A stretch of 64,000 nt of DNA from Rhodospirillaceae bacterium. Its GTDB lineage: Bacteria; Pseudomonadota; Alphaproteobacteria; MPNO01; UBA2964. How positions within the stretch are numbered: the first letter of the stretch is position 1; each line of letters starts with the position of its first letter. The translations under genes and the position numbers were made by a program. The DNA is taken from positions 84,367 through 148,366 of the forward strand of contig PAPV01000004.1 in assembly GCA_002709075.1 (NCBI GenBank). The letters run 5' to 3'. Shown piece by piece: positions 9,482 through 18,743 of this stretch. A model generated the notes under the pieces. It was not told the origin of the DNA. It ran no database searches and saw only the letters and a program-made list of their open reading frames with translations.

Positions 9482-10291
9482 TCATCCACTGTATTTCCAA
9501 AGATATTTGGGTGGAGTTGGACCTTTATTACGCTCTCCTTGTTGTGATTGTTCGTGAGAGTGGGCAAGAATGCCAACGGATCGCGACAGGCAAAATAATC
9601 CACGAGCAATGGTTGGCGTACAGCCAAGTTCAGCGAATATTACTGCAGTTGAACCGTCTATATTCATTGGAATAGGTTTGCCCTTTTGTTTTGCCAAAAC
9701 CATCTCCACTGTCTGAGCTATTTTTTTAAAACGTCCGGAAATATCACCATTTATTATTGCTTGATCTACAAGCTCCATAAGTCGAGGAGAACGGGGGTCT
9801 TGTTTTTTATGAAATCGGTGTCCGAAGCCGGGTACAAATCTTCCATTGACCAGAGTCCATTTATTTAGCCCATCAGTCACAGCGCAATTTAAATCCTCAT
9901 CACCGTCCATCTGATCAGCTATGTTTCTATAAAGCTCCAACGCCTGTTGCCCCGCTCCGCCGTGAATATCCCCGAGCATATTTACGCCTGAAGCTAGCGC
10001 GTTATTAATACTAACTCCGCAACTGATTGCCATTCGCGCAGCAGCTACTGACGGCGCCTGCGGACCATGATCAACAGCGGAAACGAGAGCAGCCTCCAAT
10101 AACCTCTCACGAAAACCATTTAAAGACTCACCTGTTATTATGAGCCAAATCATCTGGGTGAAACTGACTGTTCCAATCAATTTTTCAATTTCATGGCCCC
10201 GTATCGAGATCTTATTTGGTTCCATATCTATGATTGATGTTTCCCACCAATCTCTTACATCTGATTTTGAACTTGGTCTCTTAGCTCTCAT
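9482..10291 (-). CDS. citryl-CoA lyase-like / citrate synthase-fold protein
   Basis: 269 residues, much shorter than true citrate synthase (about 430) and matching the short citryl-CoA lyase/CitE-unrelated citrate synthase-fold family. The three citrate synthase catalytic positions are recognisable: His in GDIHGGAGQQ, His in VPGFGHRFH, and Asp in NIDGSTAV. Expected chemistry is acyl-CoA condensation or its reverse. The start overlaps the stop of the upstream CoA-transferase gene by 4 bp. The pair may therefore activate an acid to its CoA thioester and then cleave it by a retro-Claisen reaction. That pathway is inferred. Confidence 0.8.
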   Translation of the reverse strand: MRAKRPSSKSDVRDWWETSIIDMEPNKISIRGHEIEKLIGTVSFTQMIWLIITGESLNGFRERLLEAALVSAVDHGPQAPSVAAARMAISCGVSINNALASGVNMLGDIHGGAGQQALELYRNIADQMDGDEDLNCAVTDGLNKWTLVNGRFVPGFGHRFHKKQDPRSPRLMELVDQAIINGDISGRFKKIAQTVEMVLAKQKGKPIPMNIDGSTAVIFAELGCTPTIARGLFCLSRSVGILAHSHEQSQQGERNKGPTPPKYLWKYSG

Positions 10292-11478
10292 ATCACACCG
10301 CTTCTTTTGAGTTCATTTAGCGCGGACAAGTCAATACCTAGTTCTCCGAAAACCTTGGAGTTATCTTGCCCAAGTTCAGGTGGAGGAGTTTTGGTAAAAG
10401 GCGCCTTATTATTTATCTTAACGCCTGTACTGACCGTCTTAAGATTGCGACCAATCCCAGGTACATTTTCAAATTCGGTGAGAAAACCGCTATCTGCAAT
10501 AACCGGATGTTTAAGAATGTCTGGAACTTCCATAACAACCCCCGCCGGCACACCACGCAGCGTTAGAGCTTCAGCCAAATCTGAAGCTCTAAACATAGAA
10601 ATAGCGGACTCAATCTCTATGTTCAAAGCGGAACGATTTTTTTTTCTATCCTCGCGAGTCAAATACTTAACATCTTCGAGCAAATCATCTCTTCCGATGT
10701 AGTTTGCCAGTATCCGCCATTGTTCTTCTTTGTTTGCAGCGATATTAATTTTAGCATCCTGTGCTTGAAAAGTTCCAGACGGGGCAGAGGTCGGGTTTTC
10801 GTTGCCTTGGGGTGTAGGTTTTTCTCCGGCAATTAGCCAATTCGATATCACCCAACCCATTGTTACTAATAATGACTCCAACATAGAAACATCAATGTAA
10901 GATGCCTCTTTTTTATTTAAGGCGGCACAGATTGCAAATGCTGCGGTCAATCCACTTATAGTGTCAGCTAAAGGATACCCCACACGCAATGGAGCTTGTC
11001 CTGCTGCTCCGTTGATTGACATCAAACCAGATAAACCTTGAACAATCTGATCGTAGGCAGGCTTATTCGACCATGGACTATTCTGGCCAAACCCTGATAT
11101 AGCGCAATATATCAATTTATTATTTTTAGTCTTTAAACTCTCCCAAGTAAGCCCCAGTCTTTTCATTACGCCGGGTCGAAAATTTTCTACTACTACGTCT
11201 GCAGTTGCGACGAGTTGAAAAAACAGGTTCTTGCCACGTGTGTCTTTTAGATTGATCGAGACAGATTTCTTTCCAGCATTTTGAGCTAAGAAGGATGCAC
11301 CCATATCCTTTGAGTTTAGATCTGTATCAGCGCCTAATTGCCGCGCTAAATCACCGCGCCCAGGGGGTTCAATCTTGATGACCTCTGCACCAAAATATGC
11401 AAGTTGACTACAACAAAATGGTCCCGCAAGCACATTAGTGAGATCAAGAACGCGCACTCCAGTAAGAAGGTCAGTCAT
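10288..11478 (-). CDS. class III CoA-transferase (CaiB/BaiF family)
   Basis: 396 residues with the family N-terminus GVRVLDLTNVLAGPFCCSQL, the GAEVIKIEPP block, VVENFRPGVMKRLGL, and the conserved YIDVSMLESLL segment whose Asp is the catalytic nucleophile in formyl-CoA transferase relatives. These enzymes move CoA between carboxylic acids. The gene is translationally coupled to the citryl-CoA lyase-like gene (4-bp overlap) and is a distant paralogue of the second CoA-transferase at 15164-16399. Substrates are unknown. Confidence 0.92.
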   Translation of the reverse strand: MTDLLTGVRVLDLTNVLAGPFCCSQLAYFGAEVIKIEPPGRGDLARQLGADTDLNSKDMGASFLAQNAGKKSVSINLKDTRGKNLFFQLVATADVVVENFRPGVMKRLGLTWESLKTKNNKLIYCAISGFGQNSPWSNKPAYDQIVQGLSGLMSINGAAGQAPLRVGYPLADTISGLTAAFAICAALNKKEASYIDVSMLESLLVTMGWVISNWLIAGEKPTPQGNENPTSAPSGTFQAQDAKINIAANKEEQWRILANYIGRDDLLEDVKYLTREDRKKNRSALNIEIESAISMFRASDLAEALTLRGVPAGVVMEVPDILKHPVIADSGFLTEFENVPGIGRNLKTVSTGVKINNKAPFTKTPPPELGQDNSKVFGELGIDLSALNELKRSGVI

Positions 11479-11643
11479 GCCAATACCATCATAATACCAG
11501 TCACAATTTCTTTCTAGTTAACCAAAACATATAAGCACCCTTTGTGGGAAGGGCTTGGCTGGAGGTATATCTCGAATACTGACCACACACGAACCTAAGG
11601 GTTATGGCTTTGTATTTTTTATCTTAAAATTAACATAACGTTG

Positions 11644-12534
11644 TCAGCCATTATTTATTAACCAAGCAAGAATTAATGGAAGTGCAAGAGCACTAATAAT
11701 AGTTGAAACATAATCCATTTCCGCTACATCAGTCGACTCACACTTGAAAATTATGGAAAATATGTAATTCAATATTATAACCGGAATTGTCGCTTGCAAA
11801 ATCAAAATTGCCCGAGCCGTCATACTTAAGTGAAAAAGTTCAGCAACCAGAATTCCTAAAATAAAACCAACAAATAATTGTACAATGGAAACAATAACTG
11901 TCCGATAATGAAACTTTGACTCAATCCTCCCAAGAAAACTACCAGTAACTAAAAGCTGAAGCGGAATAGCTATTGCACCCAACAACCAAGTTGTATCAAT
12001 TATCCATTTGGGCAAGCTAAAACCAGGCCATATCAGGAAAACTGCTACTATTATTGACCAGGTTACCGGTTCGCGGGAAAGCTTATCGAATGATAGGTTG
12101 CCTGCTGCAGTTGCCCCGCCCCCCCTATAAGTGCCGATCGTGGTAACTGTAAAAAACACTAACCCATATGCAAGCCCCTTTTCACCAAAGGAAAGTAAAG
12201 AAAGCGGAAGTCCTAAGCTACCAGTCAAGGAAAATGTCATTACAGGAAGATAAGAACTAGAAAAAAATTTAAATAAGTGAACAAGAATTGCACTAATCAC
12301 CCCTCCGATAAGTACAACTAATATTGAGGCTAGTACAAATTTTTGTGTTTCATTTATATTAATTTCAATCCTTGAGAATATAGCTATAATTAAACAAGGA
12401 AGCCCGATTTTATTAACGAGGGTCGCAATTAGATCTGTATCTAACGTCCGATTACTACGTGTCCAAAAAAAACCTATCGCTATCATTATATAAACAGGTA
12501 ACATAATGGCGGCGAGTTGGGAAAATTGAACCAT
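11644..12534 (-). CDS. AEC (auxin efflux carrier) family transporter, second of a pair
   Basis: The protein starts MVQFSQLAAIMLPVYIMIAI. This ATG shares one base with the stop of the upstream AEC gene (TAATG), which argues against the longer open frame reaching to 12687. About ten hydrophobic segments, in the 5+5 arrangement of AEC/bile-acid transporters, with the usual PCLIIAIFSRI and proline-rich LPLSLLSFGEKGLAYG stretches. Bacterial members move malate, malonate or other organic acids, or are uncharacterised. It is clearly a paralogue of its upstream neighbour; both share the FGEKGLAxG motif. Confidence 0.88.
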   Translation of the reverse strand: MVQFSQLAAIMLPVYIMIAIGFFWTRSNRTLDTDLIATLVNKIGLPCLIIAIFSRIEININETQKFVLASILVVLIGGVISAILVHLFKFFSSSYLPVMTFSLTGSLGLPLSLLSFGEKGLAYGLVFFTVTTIGTYRGGGATAAGNLSFDKLSREPVTWSIIVAVFLIWPGFSLPKWIIDTTWLLGAIAIPLQLLVTGSFLGRIESKFHYRTVIVSIVQLFVGFILGILVAELFHLSMTARAILILQATIPVIILNYIFSIIFKCESTDVAEMDYVSTIISALALPLILAWLINNG

Positions 12535-13427
12535 TAGGTAAATCCATGAATTGCAACGTAGATTATTATTGGTAATGTTGCGAGCGAGAGAATAGTGGAC
12601 GCTACCACTACCCCTGCAACCTCGTCTTCTTTTCTTCCAAATCGAGCAGCAATTATATAGTTTAACACTGCAGAGGGCATAGCGCACTGCAAAATAAGAA
12701 CGCCACGGGCGGCAGCGCTTAGGTCAAAAGCCCATGCCAGCACCAACCCAGCACAAAATCCAAATCCTATGCGAAAGCTGCCTAAATAAAGACTCTGGAA
12801 AACCTTGCGAACCTCTAATCGGGCGAGGGAGACACCCAACGCGATAAGCATTAATGGAATAGACATTCCTCCGAGAATTCGAGTTGTATTTGAAAGCCAA
12901 GATGGCGGATCTACGCCAATGAATAAAAAATAAAGTGCAGCGAGCACAACGTAAATATGTGGGGCCAAAACGGTTTCCCTTAAAACGAGACGACGCGATG
13001 CAAATGAGATCCCTAAAAAGAAGTTTGCGGTTGCGGAGACAACAAACATACTGATGCCTAATGCGAGACCTTTCTCTCCAAATGCAAAAAAGCACAGGGG
13101 CAATCCCATATTGCCATTGTTTGCGAAAACCGTTGTCGGAAGGAAAGCACCAATTTCTATCCTCGATATTCGCAACAATAAGGTTGAAAAAAAAATATTT
13201 AATGCCACCGCAATAGAAAAAATCCCAGCCGCCGTAGCAAAATCACTTATCGAAACTTGCAGTCGAGTGAGGGTGGAAAAAATCAAGCATGGAACGGCAA
13301 AGTTTACTACAAGACCGCCGATCGTATTTGTATTAAATGGTCTTCCAGATCGGCCCCATACAAAACCAATTCCAGCCATAACAAACAGGGGGGCTATTAT
13401 TGTCGCGATTTCTAAAAGAATAAACAC
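12534..13427 (-). CDS. AEC (auxin efflux carrier) family transporter, first of a pair
   Basis: 297 residues with roughly ten membrane segments (first LLEIATIIAPLFVMAGIGFV, last LSLATLPIIIYVAIHGFT), a GRSGRPFN cytoplasmic turn and the conserved NFAVPCLIF and FGEKGLALG blocks. It overlaps the second AEC gene by one base and so likely forms a two-gene operon with it. A heteromeric carrier, or two related substrates, are both possible. Surrounding genes for organic-acid CoA metabolism make a carboxylate substrate likely, by inference only. Confidence 0.9.
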   Translation of the reverse strand: MFILLEIATIIAPLFVMAGIGFVWGRSGRPFNTNTIGGLVVNFAVPCLIFSTLTRLQVSISDFATAAGIFSIAVALNIFFSTLLLRISRIEIGAFLPTTVFANNGNMGLPLCFFAFGEKGLALGISMFVVSATANFFLGISFASRRLVLRETVLAPHIYVVLAALYFLFIGVDPPSWLSNTTRILGGMSIPLMLIALGVSLARLEVRKVFQSLYLGSFRIGFGFCAGLVLAWAFDLSAAARGVLILQCAMPSAVLNYIIAARFGRKEDEVAGVVVASTILSLATLPIIIYVAIHGFT

Positions 13428-13842
13428 AGAAACCTCAGGGAAAATTCCTTAAGATCATATCAGATTATTTGTTTTGTACTAAATTTACGTCTGTTAAAAA
13501 TTTACAGCTTACAAGAAATATTTAGTCGCACAGTATTAAAATTGATTTTTACAGAGAATGGTCTGTTTATTCAGAGCAAAATTTAAATAATTCTACACCT
13601 TTCACAAAAAATTAAACACTTGGAATCGTTTCGAGTGTGAGTGTACGTATGTTTTTTACCTTTTAAAATCGCAAACTAAGCATATTTGCTGTGGGGTAAA
13701 TTTCTCGTCGGCACAATAAGTATTTTGGACAAAAAAGACATCTAGAGCGATTAATGTATAATAATTCTATTATCTAAAAATACTATTTTATTAAGATAAA
13801 TGATTGGCGATATTTTAAACTTTGCAAAAGGACCTAAAGTTC
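13428..13842. other. intergenic region between divergent genes
   Basis: 415 bp of AT-rich sequence separating the AEC operon and the cobalamin adenosyltransferase gene. It must hold both promoters. I see no convincing open frame, no RNA gene and no cobalamin riboswitch core. A TATAAT hexamer is present at 13757-13762 but without a well-spaced -35 element. Confidence 0.5.
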
Positions 13843-14421
13843 ATGGTTAAGCTTGATAAGATATACACTCGTGGTGGTGATGGTGGGCAAACGTCTTTAA
13901 TAGATGGTAAACGAGTAGCAAAATACACTCCACGCCTCATGGCCATGGGCGATGTAGATGAAGCCAATGCTATATTAGGTCTGGCCAATACAGCGCTGGG
14001 CACAAAAAATAAACATCTCAAAAACCTTATTCGTAAAATTCAAAATGATCTCTGTGACCTAGGAGCGGATTTTGCATGCCCTGGAAGTAGTGCGAGTGAT
14101 GGGAAATTGAGAATAAAAAAATATCAGGTTACAAGTATTGAGACTGAGATTGATTTTCTGAATTCAAAGCTAAAACCACTCGACTCTTTTATTCTTCCCG
14201 GTGGAGAGCGTTCCGCAGTTTGGCTTCATTTAGCTCGAACTGTTATACGTCGGGCAGAGAGATCAGCTGTTGAATTTTCAGAAAATGAGCCAGTGAATAA
14301 ATTTGCCTTAGCTTACCTAAACCGGTTATCCGATCTCATGTTTGTGATGGCACGGCAGGCCAACAATCACGGACAATCAGATGAACTATGGGAACCAGGA
14401 AAATATGGAGGACCAAATTAA
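13843..14421 (+). CDS. corrinoid (cob(I)alamin) adenosyltransferase, PduO type
   Basis: 192 residues from the ATG at 13843; AAAGGA lies about 11 bp upstream, and an in-frame TTG at 13822 is less likely. The N-terminal motif YTRGGDGGQTSL is the ATP-binding P-loop of PduO-type enzymes. The later FILPGGERSAVWLHLARTVIRRAER block holds the conserved Arg and Glu residues at the trimer active site. The C-terminus has the expected LNRLSDLMFVMAR. Reaction: ATP + cob(I)alamin to adenosylcobalamin, for example for methylmalonyl-CoA mutase. No B12-dependent enzyme lies beside it. Confidence 0.95.
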   Translation: MVKLDKIYTRGGDGGQTSLIDGKRVAKYTPRLMAMGDVDEANAILGLANTALGTKNKHLKNLIRKIQNDLCDLGADFACPGSSASDGKLRIKKYQVTSIETEIDFLNSKLKPLDSFILPGGERSAVWLHLARTVIRRAERSAVEFSENEPVNKFALAYLNRLSDLMFVMARQANNHGQSDELWEPGKYGGPN

Positions 14422-14424
14422 ATA

Positions 14425-15153
14425 CTATTTTCTAGAGGACAAAACTACTGCCAACATATTTCCGGCGAGGTCGTTCGCATTCTGATAATCAACTTGTTTA
14501 GCCCGTTGTAAATATTTTTTACATGTAACAATAGATGGGCGTTCATAATTAGAAATTCTGTTTAATAAACTTTCCATTGAAATTTCTAGTTGAGAAAGGG
14601 CAACCACATCACTTACTAAACCAATTGATACTGCACGTTGTGCGTCTATGGTACTAGTAGAATAAACCATATGCATAAGGGCTTTCGGGGGAATTCGATC
14701 CAGATGTGCTAACATAGCGAGTGTTGGTGGTAAATTAGCACGCATTTCCGGTGTTGAAAATTTTGCATTATCCGCGGCAATAGTTATGTCGCTGATTGCT
14801 GTAATGCCACAACCAAGACCTGTCACTTCCCCTTGAACGGCAGTAACCACCGGTACTTCAGAAGCGCGAATAGCTGCATAAACACTTAGCAAAGGTTCAA
14901 CTAGTGCCTCGCGCATTTCAATTGCAGTTGATGGCTTTCCTTCCGGAGCGCCATGCGGATCACGACCCTTACAAAAATCACTTCCCTCTCCACGAACAGC
15001 TATGACATTGCAATTTGGATTTAAACCTGCTTCAGAAATAACATTTGCTATTTGCTCAGCAGCCTGCAATGTGAGCATGTTTCCATTATCTGGTCGGGTG
15101 AGAGTAAGCCTTCCAATCAATCCATCTTGCTCGAATTTATAAATATTACTCAT
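14425..15153 (-). CDS. enoyl-CoA hydratase/isomerase family protein
   Basis: 242 residues from MSNIYKFEQDG. This start lies 10 bp after the CoA-transferase stop; the frame is open further but would run into that gene. The crotonase fold is shown by the IGRLTLTRPDNGNML opening, the VRGEGSDFCKGRDPHG oxyanion-hole segment and VQGEVTGLGCGITAISDITIA. The usual catalytic Glu pair of hydratases is only partly evident, so isomerase, hydrolase or C-C bond chemistry are alternatives. It is the last gene of the six-gene UbiD/thiolase/molybdoenzyme operon. Confidence 0.85.
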   Translation of the reverse strand: MSNIYKFEQDGLIGRLTLTRPDNGNMLTLQAAEQIANVISEAGLNPNCNVIAVRGEGSDFCKGRDPHGAPEGKPSTAIEMREALVEPLLSVYAAIRASEVPVVTAVQGEVTGLGCGITAISDITIAADNAKFSTPEMRANLPPTLAMLAHLDRIPPKALMHMVYSTSTIDAQRAVSIGLVSDVVALSQLEISMESLLNRISNYERPSIVTCKKYLQRAKQVDYQNANDLAGNMLAVVLSSRK

Positions 15154-15163
15154 CAATCCCTTT

Positions 15164-16399
15164 CTATTTAACAAGATCAGCGGTTTCTGCCACGATACCA
15201 TGTTTGCGCAAATCTTCGTATTCATTTACAGACATGCCAAGTGTTTGAAGTATTACATCACGGGTATCCTCTCCCAATTTAGGCGGGTACCGATATTTGC
15301 CTTCTACCATCCCAGGAAATTTCAACGGGTTTCCAGCAACCCGAACCGTATCTCCTTTCGGATGTTCCAAAGGAAGAAGCATCTGCCTACTTATTACTTG
15401 TTCATCAGAGAAGGTATCTGACAGCTGATTTACTTCACCTACAGGAACACCATGCTTAAGTAACAATGGAACCCATTCCTTCGCCTCCTTCTTTGCAAAA
15501 GCAGACTCCAGAATGGGCCACAGTTCACTGCGATTGGCAAACCGTTTATGATTTGTCAAAAATCGTTCATCCTTAATCAAACCCTCACAACCAAGTGCAA
15601 CGCACATCCCTTTCCACATTCGCTCGGTATTAGCAGTGACAACTAACTCGGTTCCGTTTGCTGCAGGGAAAGAACGATATGTCGGAATTGAGTCGTGACT
15701 TCTTCCTTGACGCCCCGGGTTTTCACCTGAATGAAGATAGTAAGCCGCCTGATAGCTTGTCATTGCAACCTGACAGTCTAACATAGAAACATCTATAAAC
15801 TTTCCCTTACCGGTATTTCTGCGCTCTTCAAAAGCCGCTAGGGCGCCTATTGTAGCATATAAACCAGCAGAGAGATCACCCAAAGGAATTCCGGCTCGAA
15901 CGGAAGCCCCACCACGCTCCCCGGTCATACTCATCCCTCCAGACATTGCCTGCACAATCATATCATACGCTGGTCGATCCCTATACGGTCCATTTTGCCC
16001 AAACCCACTTATTGACGCCCAAACAAGCCGAGGGTTACGGAAAGATAGTTCTTCCCAACCAAGACCAAGCCGATCTAAAACCCCAGGTCTAAAATTTTCA
16101 AAAATAAGATCACTGTCATCTGATAGGCGTTTTACTATGTTCAAACCCTCCGGCTTTTTCATATCTATAACAATGGCTTTCTTACTTCGATTAATTGAGA
16201 GATAATAACAACTCTCATTTCCGATAAAATGCGGCGGTAAAGTGCGCGCCCAATCACCCGAGGTAGACTCAATCTTAATAACTTCTGCCCCCAAATCACC
16301 AAGTATTTGAGTTGCGAATGGTCCTGCTAAGAACTGAGTAAAATCAAGCACTCTTATGCCATTAAGTGGCCCTACTCGACAATTCTCATGCTTTATCAT
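15164..16399 (-). CDS. class III CoA-transferase (CaiB/BaiF family)
   Basis: 411 residues with GIRVLDFTQFLAGPFATQIL, LGAEVIKIESTSGDWAR, FENFRPGVLDRLGLGWEEL and the conserved FIDVSMLDCQVAM region bearing the catalytic Asp. It transfers CoA to or from a carboxylic acid. Its start overlaps the molybdenum hydroxylase gene stop by 4 bp, and the enoyl-CoA hydratase starts 10 bp after its stop, so it belongs to that operon. It probably supplies the CoA ester used by the thiolase and hydratase. Confidence 0.93.
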   Translation of the reverse strand: MIKHENCRVGPLNGIRVLDFTQFLAGPFATQILGDLGAEVIKIESTSGDWARTLPPHFIGNESCYYLSINRSKKAIVIDMKKPEGLNIVKRLSDDSDLIFENFRPGVLDRLGLGWEELSFRNPRLVWASISGFGQNGPYRDRPAYDMIVQAMSGGMSMTGERGGASVRAGIPLGDLSAGLYATIGALAAFEERRNTGKGKFIDVSMLDCQVAMTSYQAAYYLHSGENPGRQGRSHDSIPTYRSFPAANGTELVVTANTERMWKGMCVALGCEGLIKDERFLTNHKRFANRSELWPILESAFAKKEAKEWVPLLLKHGVPVGEVNQLSDTFSDEQVISRQMLLPLEHPKGDTVRVAGNPLKFPGMVEGKYRYPPKLGEDTRDVILQTLGMSVNEYEDLRKHGIVAETADLVK

Positions 16400-18729
16400 G
16401 ATGCTCGACTTTTGGCTATTTCTGACACTAAATGATCCGGTCTAATGGGAATATTCGTTAAGTGAATATTGAATGGTGTTAAAGCGTTTTCCACCGCTGA
16501 TAAAATAGTTGCTGCTGCTGGAATGGTGCCACCCTCCCCTGCTCCTTTTACTCCAAGTGGGTTCAGAGGGGAGGGCGATTCAATGTGAATACATTCTGCA
16601 TTTGGTACATTCTCTGCTGCAGGCAATATATATTCACCAAAGTTTGTTGTGAGCGGCATAGCCTCATCATCAAAATAAAGAGCCTCATACAGTGCGTTAC
16701 CAACCCCATGAGCTAATCCACCTTGGACTTGGCCGTCAACTATCAAAGGGTTGATCAAGTTTCCTGCATCGTGGCTAATTACATAACGCAATATATCAAT
16801 TTTACCCGTTTCAATATCAACTTCTACCTCTGCAACATGACAGCCATTACAATATGCTGATTGTGAAGGAGAAAAATAATTTGTTGCTTCGAGACCAGGT
16901 TCTATATCTTTAGGTAGAGCAAAGCCAGGCGAACCGGCTACCTTATGAGCAAGCTCCGCCAAACTCATTGATAATTCATTTACTCCTTTTACAAATACTT
17001 TTCCGGCGTCAATTTCAATGTCCTCAACTGCAGCCTCCAATAAATGTGACGCAGCCTTAATAGCCTTTTGCCGCACCTCAAGAGCAGAGAGATGCACAGA
17101 AGGCATGGCATTTGCGGCGATTCGGCTTGCGAAAGTTCCAACTCCATGAGCTATTCTGGATGTATCGGCTAGCACAACTTCTACATCATCTACTCCGACA
17201 CCAAATTTTTCTGCAGCGATTTGTGCCATGGTGGTTTTATGTCCTTGCCCCTGCGGCGCAGCGCCCGACATCACGAAAATTTTACCACTCGGACCAATGC
17301 GCACAGTCGCCCCTTCAAAAGGACCGAGCCCGGTGCCCTCTACATAATTACCAATACCAATACCAATATAACGACCTTCTGATAAGGCTGCTTCCTGCCT
17401 TAATTGAAAGCCAGAATAGTCTATTCTTTCCAGGGCCTCCGACTGGGCCCGCAGATAATCCCCAGAATCATAGGTAACAGGTTTTCCATCACGAAATACC
17501 AATCCTACTTTATACGGCATCCATTCTGTTGGAATAAGATTCCGACGCCGCAATTCTGCCGCATCCAGGCCAAGTGCTTTAGCACCTTTATCCATCAACC
17601 TTTCCATTGTTAGAACTGCCTGGGGACGACCTGCACCTCGAACAGGAGTTACGTGGATTTTATTTGTGAAACCAACAGTCGTCTCCATTCTGTAATTTGG
17701 CAATATATAAGGACCCGGAACTGTAGTTGCAGAAATGAGCGGCGACACAATACCCCAAGGGATATACGACCCTGTATCATGAATCATTGTTCCTCTCACA
17801 CCCGTAAGCTTTCCATCCCCATCAAATGCAGCCTCCACATCCCAATATTGATCCCGTTCCTGACTTGCACACAAAAAATGTTCGCGCCTGTCCTCAACCC
17901 ATTTTACTGGACGATTCAATTTGCGGGCAGCGAAAGGAATTACAGCCTCCTCACTATAAAACATTGCTTTGGGTCCAAACCCACCACCAACATCAGGAGC
18001 AATTACATCAATTTCATTTTCATCCCAACCCAATACACCTATTATACACCTCTTTACTTGATGTGGTGTTTGGGTGGATGACCAAATTTGAGTTCGACCC
18101 TCATCAGAATTATGCACTGCTAATACGCCGCGTGCTTCCATCGAATGGCCTCCGCCTCGATGATGCTTTATAGTTTCTGATACGATGCAATGCGCGGTTG
18201 AAAATGCAGAATCAACATCTCCATACTCACTTTTGAAGAATGCTGCTACATTATCTGGAGAATTTTCATGCGCAGTGGCAGCACCCATTTGCAAGCTATC
18301 TTTTACATCGGAAGCTGCAGGCAAAGGCTGCCAATCAACACTCACTAAAGCTGCAGCATCTTCAGCGATATGTCGAGTTTCTGCTATCACAACTGCTACT
18401 GCCTGCCCACAAAAAGTGGTTTCATTTTTTGCAAGCAAATGAGGCATCAAAGGCTGTTTGATCGCAGGGTTGGGCAACAAAAGTATTAAGGTATTATCTT
18501 GAACATCTGATGGAAAATCACAAAGTGTTAAAACTACGTGCACTCCAGGTAACTTTTCCGCTGATTCTTTTTCGATTGTTGTAAATTTAGCATGTGCGAA
18601 CGGACTGCGGACAAAAACTGCATGCAGGCAATCATCCAACAAAATATCATCGGTGTACTCACCACGACCGGTTAGTAGAAGTGGATCTTCAAGACGCTTA
18701 ACTCGCGCTCCAAACAATTTAGCACCCAT
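16396..18729 (-). CDS. molybdenum hydroxylase (xanthine dehydrogenase/CoxL family) molybdopterin-binding subunit, orphan
   Basis: 777 residues, the usual size of a CoxL/AOR-type large subunit. Domains: an a/b-hammerhead at about 15-130 (GRGEYTDDILLDDCLHAVFV), then the two molybdopterin domains. Family motifs present are PDVGGGFGPKAMFYSEE, VRGAGRPQAVLTMERLMD, GAAPQGQGHKTTMAQIAAE and the catalytic Glu in VKGAGEGGTIPAA. The Mo-cytosine dinucleotide enzymes hydroxylate C-H bonds of CO, aldehydes, heterocycles or acids using water. The [2Fe-2S] and FAD subunits that normally accompany this subunit are missing on both sides. Instead it is embedded by a 14-bp gap and a 4-bp overlap between a thiolase and a CoA-transferase. 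It lacks the CO dehydrogenase AYRCSFR loop, so CO oxidation is not implied. Confidence 0.92.
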   Translation of the reverse strand: MGAKLFGARVKRLEDPLLLTGRGEYTDDILLDDCLHAVFVRSPFAHAKFTTIEKESAEKLPGVHVVLTLCDFPSDVQDNTLILLLPNPAIKQPLMPHLLAKNETTFCGQAVAVVIAETRHIAEDAAALVSVDWQPLPAASDVKDSLQMGAATAHENSPDNVAAFFKSEYGDVDSAFSTAHCIVSETIKHHRGGGHSMEARGVLAVHNSDEGRTQIWSSTQTPHQVKRCIIGVLGWDENEIDVIAPDVGGGFGPKAMFYSEEAVIPFAARKLNRPVKWVEDRREHFLCASQERDQYWDVEAAFDGDGKLTGVRGTMIHDTGSYIPWGIVSPLISATTVPGPYILPNYRMETTVGFTNKIHVTPVRGAGRPQAVLTMERLMDKGAKALGLDAAELRRRNLIPTEWMPYKVGLVFRDGKPVTYDSGDYLRAQSEALERIDYSGFQLRQEAALSEGRYIGIGIGNYVEGTGLGPFEGATVRIGPSGKIFVMSGAAPQGQGHKTTMAQIAAEKFGVGVDDVEVVLADTSRIAHGVGTFASRIAANAMPSVHLSALEVRQKAIKAASHLLEAAVEDIEIDAGKVFVKGVNELSMSLAELAHKVAGSPGFALPKDIEPGLEATNYFSPSQSAYCNGCHVAEVEVDIETGKIDILRYVISHDAGNLINPLIVDGQVQGGLAHGVGNALYEALYFDDEAMPLTTNFGEYILPAAENVPNAECIHIESPSPLNPLGVKGAGEGGTIPAAATILSAVENALTPFNIHLTNIPIRPDHLVSEIAKSRAS

Positions 18730-18743
18730 AACCCGCCGGTCTC

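Noticed and set aside
12535..12687. 51-residue N-terminal extension of the second AEC gene
   Set aside because: It runs through the end of the first AEC gene in another frame, is Cys/Arg/Asn-rich and not membrane-like. The internal ATG gives a normal family start with a TAATG overlap.
13428..13842. possible cobalamin riboswitch before the adenosyltransferase
   Set aside because: I looked for a B12-box-like core and found none; the region is plain AT-rich sequence.
17112..18442. several plus-strand frames of 69-142 codons
   Set aside because: All lie opposite the molybdenum hydroxylase gene, which has full family motifs over the same range.
16396..18729. carbon monoxide dehydrogenase (coxL)
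   Set aside because: The diagnostic AYRCSFR active-site loop is absent and no coxM or coxS genes are present.
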